From contig CBFGZI010000099.1 of NCBI GenBank assembly GCA_965653225.1, positions 1 through 14,276 on the forward strand: a stretch of 14,276 bases of DNA, in the 5' to 3' direction. Positions 12,690 through 14,276 of this stretch are shown piece by piece. Numbering within the stretch: position 1 is the first letter of the stretch; each line of letters opens with the position of its first letter. The stretch comes from JALZDI01 sp965653225 (lineage in GTDB: Bacteria; Actinomycetota; Actinomycetes; Propionibacteriales; Nocardioidaceae). Below the pieces are notes generated by a model. The model was not told the DNA's origin, searched no databases, and saw only the letters and a program-made list of their open reading frames with translations. Both the position numbers and the translations under genes were made by a program.

Positions 12690-13831
12690 CGGACGGTTGC
12701 GGCGAGTGCGGCGTAACCGGGCTTGATGACCCCGTCGATCAGCGCCAGCCGCTCGTCGAAGGGCAGGAACGCGCTCTTCATCGCGTTCAGCGTGAACCAC
12801 CGCATGTCGTCGAGTCCGTAGCCGAACGCCTCGGCGAGCAGGCGCATCTCCTGGCTCATCGAGGTGCCGCTCATCAGCCGGTTGTCGGTGTTGACCGTGA
12901 CCCGGAAGCGCAGCCGGGCGAGCGGCCCGATCGGGTGCTCGCTGATCGACGTCACGGCGCCGGTCTGCACGTTCGACGACGGGCACAGCTCCAGCGGGAT
13001 GCGCTTGTCGCGCACGTACGAGGCCAGCCGGCCGAGCTTGGCGGTGCCGGTGATGTCGCCGGTCATGTCGGCGGACGCGTCGGCCGCCCCGCCGTCCAGG
13101 GTGATGTCGTCGATGATGCGCACGCCGTGGCCGAGCCGGTCGGCGCCGCACCACTGGATGGCCTGCCAGATCGAGGGCAGGCCGAAGGCCTCCCCCGCGT
13201 GGATGGTGAAGTGCGAGTTCTCGCGCTGCAGGTACTCGAACGCGTCGAGGTGCCGGGTGGGCGGGTAGCCCGCCTCCGCGCCGGCGATGTCGAACCCCGC
13301 GACCCCGTTGTCGCGGTAGCGCACCGCGAGCTCGGCGATCTCCCGCGACCGGGCCTGGTGGCGCATCGCGGTCAGCAGCTGGCGGACCACGATCGTCCGC
13401 CCGGCCCCGTGCGCGGCGTGCACGCCCTCCTCGATGCCCTCCTCGACGGCGCCGACCACCTCGTCGAGGGTGAGGTCGTTGGACAGGTGCAGCTCGGGTG
13501 CGTAGCGGACCTCGGCGTAGACCACGCCGTCGGAGGCGAGGTCCTCGACGCACTCCCGGGCCACCCGGGTGAGGGCGGGGCCGGTCTGCATCACCGCCAC
13601 GGTGTGGCTGAACGTCTCCAGGTAGCGCTCCAGCGAGCCCGAGCTCGCCGACTCGACGAACCACTCGCCCAGCCGGTCGGCGTCGTCGGCCGGCAGCTCG
13701 TGGCCGCAGTCAGCGGCCAGCTCGACGATCGTCTGCGGCCGCAGCCCGCCGTCGAGATGGTCGTGCAGCAGCACCTTCGGGGCCGCGACGAAGACGTCGG
13801 CGGCCGGCTCGGCCTTCGCACGCTCCCCCAC
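12686..13831 (-). CDS. add: Adenosine deaminase
   Basis: Zinc hydrolase that deaminates adenosine and deoxyadenosine to inosine and deoxyinosine, feeding purine nucleoside phosphorylase. It is 381 residues. Metal ligands H23 and H25 are in LLHDHLDGG, H211 and catalytic E214 in HAGEAFG, catalytic H235 in GHGV, and D316 in VTVNTDNRLM. The canonical DD pair of animal enzymes reads DN here, as I recall also for mycobacterial Add. The stretch between GHGVRI and ELCPSSNVQTG is longer than in short bacterial forms. The GTG at 13831 gives MGERAKAEPAAD and lies 6 nt after the cupin stop, so the two genes are almost certainly co-transcribed. The strand is opposite to punA, pmmB and deoC, so regulation may be separate. 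Confidence 0.95.
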   Translation of the reverse strand: MGERAKAEPAADVFVAAPKVLLHDHLDGGLRPQTIVELAADCGHELPADDADRLGEWFVESASSGSLERYLETFSHTVAVMQTGPALTRVARECVEDLASDGVVYAEVRYAPELHLSNDLTLDEVVGAVEEGIEEGVHAAHGAGRTIVVRQLLTAMRHQARSREIAELAVRYRDNGVAGFDIAGAEAGYPPTRHLDAFEYLQRENSHFTIHAGEAFGLPSIWQAIQWCGADRLGHGVRIIDDITLDGGAADASADMTGDITGTAKLGRLASYVRDKRIPLELCPSSNVQTGAVTSISEHPIGPLARLRFRVTVNTDNRLMSGTSMSQEMRLLAEAFGYGLDDMRWFTLNAMKSAFLPFDERLALIDGVIKPGYAALAATVR

Positions 13832-13837
13832 GCCCGG

Positions 13838-14200
13838 TCAGCCCTGCTCGTCGGCGCGGTGGGCGAGGTCGGGGGAGAACGCCGGCAGGCACACCGCGAC
13901 GTACTCCGTCTCATCGTCGCCGGTCGAGTAACGCACGGTCTCGCCCGCGCGGGTGAGGACCGACTGACCGGCGTGCACCTCGAGCGTCTCGTTTCCATGG
14001 TCGACCCGGACGGTGCCCCGCAGCACCAGAGTGACCTCGTCGAACTCCGGCGTCTGCGGCGGCTCGCTCCACTGCGCCGGGGCGACCATGTGGGCCACTG
14101 AGACCGCCTCGGTGCCCGAGCTCACGCGGCCGACGTGCTCGTCGATGACCTTGCCCCCGGGGACTGGGATGCGCGTCGGCGAAGGGAACATCTCAGGCAT
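13838..14200 (-). CDS. Small cupin-domain protein lacking the usual metal histidines
   Basis: A 120-residue single-domain protein with a cupin beta-barrel pattern: EFDEVTLVLRGTVRV (54-68 region) resembles motif 1 and HAGQSVLTRAGETVRY motif 2. The HxH and late His that bind metal in classic cupins are absent, so a metal-dependent reaction is unlikely; ligand sensing or a non-metal role is possible. ATG at 14200 (MPEMFPSPTRIPVPGG) is preferred, because a weak AACGAT box lies 6 nt upstream; GTG at 14206 or ATG at 14191 are alternatives. It ends 6 nt before add. No function can be assigned beyond the fold; a link to nucleoside metabolism is suggested only by position. Confidence 0.75.
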   Translation of the reverse strand: MPEMFPSPTRIPVPGGKVIDEHVGRVSSGTEAVSVAHMVAPAQWSEPPQTPEFDEVTLVLRGTVRVDHGNETLEVHAGQSVLTRAGETVRYSTGDDETEYVAVCLPAFSPDLAHRADEQG

Positions 14201-14206
14201 GGCCAC

Positions 14207-14212
14207 ATCGTT
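14207..14212 (-). promoter_or_regulatory. Weak -10-like box for the cupin-add pair
   Basis: On the minus strand AACGAT keeps the A and final T of TANNNT and lies 6 nt before the ATG at 14200. It fits the leaderless pattern of other genes here but is a poor match. Confidence 0.25.
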
Positions 14213-14254
14213 GCATGCCCGTCAGCCCGACCGACCGGCCCCGCCTGGCTCTCG

Positions 14255-14264
14255 TGACGCGTCA
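14255..14264. promoter_or_regulatory. Perfect 10-bp palindrome TGACGCGTCA
   Basis: A self-complementary decamer about 55 bp upstream of the cupin-add genes and 12 bp from the window edge. On the minus strand it is preceded by T to read TTGACG, like a -35 element, but no -10 lies at the right distance. It may be a regulator site. Confidence 0.3.
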
Positions 14265-14276
14265 AGTTTTCGCAGC

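Overview
This window looks like a chromosomal segment of a high-GC actinomycete. Codon third positions are overwhelmingly G or C, GTG starts are common, and several promoters look leaderless. The gene set (lpdA, a gamma-glutamylcyclotransferase-like gene, a trimeric purine nucleoside phosphorylase, pmmB, adenosine deaminase) recalls the Rv3303c-Rv3313c region of Mycobacterium tuberculosis. A Nocardioides-like (Propionibacteriales) host is a guess from general impression. No phage, transposase, CRISPR, tRNA or rRNA was seen.

Layout. 1-1500 (minus): an LpdA-type NAD(P)H:quinone reductase whose 3' end lies beyond the window. 1531-3724 (plus): a GGCT/AIG2-like protein, purine nucleoside phosphorylase, and a uronate dehydrogenase-like SDR. 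3721-4383 (minus): a class I O-methyltransferase that shares a CTAG stop with the SDR. 4418-6073 (plus): PmmB, a phosphohexomutase/phosphopentomutase. 6074-6250: a gap with a tandem repeat, one copy of a dispersed palindromic repeat and the deoC promoter. 6251-9546 (plus): deoC, a complete aldehyde dehydrogenase and a half-length ALDH-like protein without catalytic residues, ending in a large hairpin. 9606-12469 (minus): a lipoprotein and a secreted zinc-peptidase-like protein with three C-terminal LecA-like repeats. 12470-12685: noncoding, with small hairpins. 12686-14200 (minus): adenosine deaminase and a cupin. 14201-14276: upstream DNA with a perfect 10-bp palindrome.

How the genes work together. 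Adenosine deaminase makes (deoxy)inosine. Purine nucleoside phosphorylase releases the base and (deoxy)ribose-1-phosphate. PmmB could isomerise that to the 5-phosphate. DeoC cleaves deoxyribose-5-phosphate to glyceraldehyde-3-phosphate and acetaldehyde, and the ALDH could oxidise the acetaldehyde. The pathway assignment is inference from gene content; the families are recognisable from motifs. No DeoR/CytR-type regulator, pyrimidine phosphorylase or transporter is in view.

The most unusual items are: (i) the ALDH plus half-ALDH pair, which matches the two-domain ALDH16 layout split into two overlapping genes; (ii) an imperfect-palindrome repeat present in two inverted copies, one of them read through as the C-terminal tail of LpdA; (iii) the peptidase with three LecA-like modules; (iv) a long terminator-like hairpin with a stop codon in its loop.
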